Assembly: GCF_011397635.1 (NCBI RefSeq)
Contig: NC_064755.1
Span: 36,314,059-36,378,058 of the forward strand
DNA from: Epinephelus fuscoguttatus
Lineage: Eukaryota; Chordata; Actinopteri; Perciformes; Serranidae
DNA: 64,000 nt
Direction: 5' to 3'
Shown here: one piece after another, positions 63,088 to 64,000 of the stretch
Numbering within the stretch: position 1 is the stretch's first letter
Layout: each line of letters starts with the position of its first letter
The notes under the pieces: generated by a model
Seen by the model: only the letters and a program-made list of their open reading frames with translations
Database searches by the model: none
What the model was told of the DNA's origin: nothing
Program-made: the position numbers and the translations under genes

Positions 63088-63227
63088 TAAATCTATACTA
63101 CTATACAGCTGTACACTGACTGCTTTAAGTTATATCAAAGTGTCATTTCTATAGTGTTGTCCCATGAAAAGATATAATAAAATATTTCAAAAAATGGGAG
63201 GGGTGTACTCACTTGTGTGAGATACTG
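63088..63227. mobile_element. Right-end remnant of the Tc1-like element (unit F)
   Basis: Only the last 140 bp of the element remain. The intron sequence AAATTCTAATCAG is joined directly to TAAATCTATACTACTAT, removing the rest of the element and about 130 bp of intron. TA follows at 63228-63229. Confidence 0.8.
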
Positions 63228-63244
63228 TAAGGTCATGAAGACAT

Positions 63245-64000
63245 GCCCTTACATCCAGATGCATTCTTCGTACTATCTGGCGATTTTAACCATGTCTCTC
63301 TCTCCAAGACTTTGCCCACTTTTAAACAGTTTGTGAACTGCAGCACACGGAGCGACAGAACATTGGACCTCCTGTATGTGAATACATACAAATGTGCAGC
63401 GCTGCCCCCTCTTGGTCGTTCGGACCATGACATGGTTCATCTCTCCCCCACATACGTCCCAGCAGTGAAGAGATTGCCCATCACCATCGGACAGTCTAAA
63501 TGCTGGTCTGTGGAGACAGAGGAAGCACTTCAGGACTGTCTGGAGTCAACTGACGGGGAGGTTTTTTTATAATGAGTATGGGGAGGATATTGATGGACTA
63601 ACTGGATGTGTTACTGATTACATCAATTTCTGCATGAATGTAATCGTGCCCGCCAGGAACATTCGATGCTTCCCCAAGAATAAACCCTGGGTGACCACCA
63701 GCCTAAAGGTCCTTTTAAATAACAAAAAAGAGCATTCAGGGAGGGGGACAGGGGAAAAGCTAAAGAAATACAAAGGGAACTGAGGGTGAAGATTAGGGGG
63801 GACAAGGAGGCATACAGACTAAAACTAGAGAGCCAGCTGCAGCGGGGGTGGGTGAAGGAGGTCTGGGCTGGGATGAGGAACATCACGGGCATGAAGGGGA
63901 AGGGTGGTTCCCTACCGGAGGGTGACCAGGACCTACCGGATGAACTGAATAGGTTCTTTAATAGATTTGACGGACCCGCACCAGGCCAGCCTGCCCCAGC
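63245..64000 (+). mobile_element. L2-like LINE fragment (unit F copy, cut by window end)
   Basis: Same insertion point after GACAT as in D and E. The endonuclease frame is open to 63572, where an added T in a T-run shifts it (compare D at 41381-41390). It keeps the longer G-runs missing from E. Confidence 0.8.

Overview
The window looks like teleost fish genomic DNA, probably percomorph. It is AT-rich and intron-containing. It is dense in fish-type transposable elements: a LINE with an endonuclease/RT frame, an L2-like LINE, a Tc1-like element, and several elements with terminal inverted repeats and 8-bp target duplications. Its host genes are innate-immunity families. No prokaryotic features, tRNA, rRNA or CRISPR were seen.

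Layout. Bases 1-5890 are repeat-derived: a MITE, a foldback hAT-like element and a decayed LINE. A compact two-exon IFITM (CD225/dispanin) gene follows at 6312-7302. From about 7976 to the end is a tandem segmental duplication of a four-exon, MBL-like collectin gene, repeated every 9-13 kb, all on the + strand. There are six copies, called A-F here. A (exon 1 at 10042) has signal, collagen and neck exons but no lectin exon. B (20004-25169) and C (30039-33979) look intact. D (39187-44566) has lost the neck exon and has a stop in the lectin exon. E (49383-55092) has a frameshifted collagen exon but intact neck and lectin exons. F (exon 1 at 62221) runs off the window.

Gene architecture. Exon 1 encodes a signal peptide, exon 2 Gly-X-Y repeats ending in AAFCG, exon 3 a short coiled-coil neck, and exon 4 a C-type lectin domain with four cysteines. 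Every internal junction is phase 1, so exons can be skipped or mixed without a frame change. The lectin domain has QPD in place of EPN and WKV in place of WND, so the usual second calcium and sugar site is missing in all four visible copies.

Evolution. Inserted elements date the copies: a hAT in intron 3 is shared by A and B, and a Tc1 plus L2 pair in intron 1 by D, E and F. Other markers group the copies differently (C with E, A with F), which points to unequal exchange or gene conversion. Unit E, at about 47.1-53.3 kb, differs from its sisters by many small deletions and few insertions, so its damage may partly be a consensus error.
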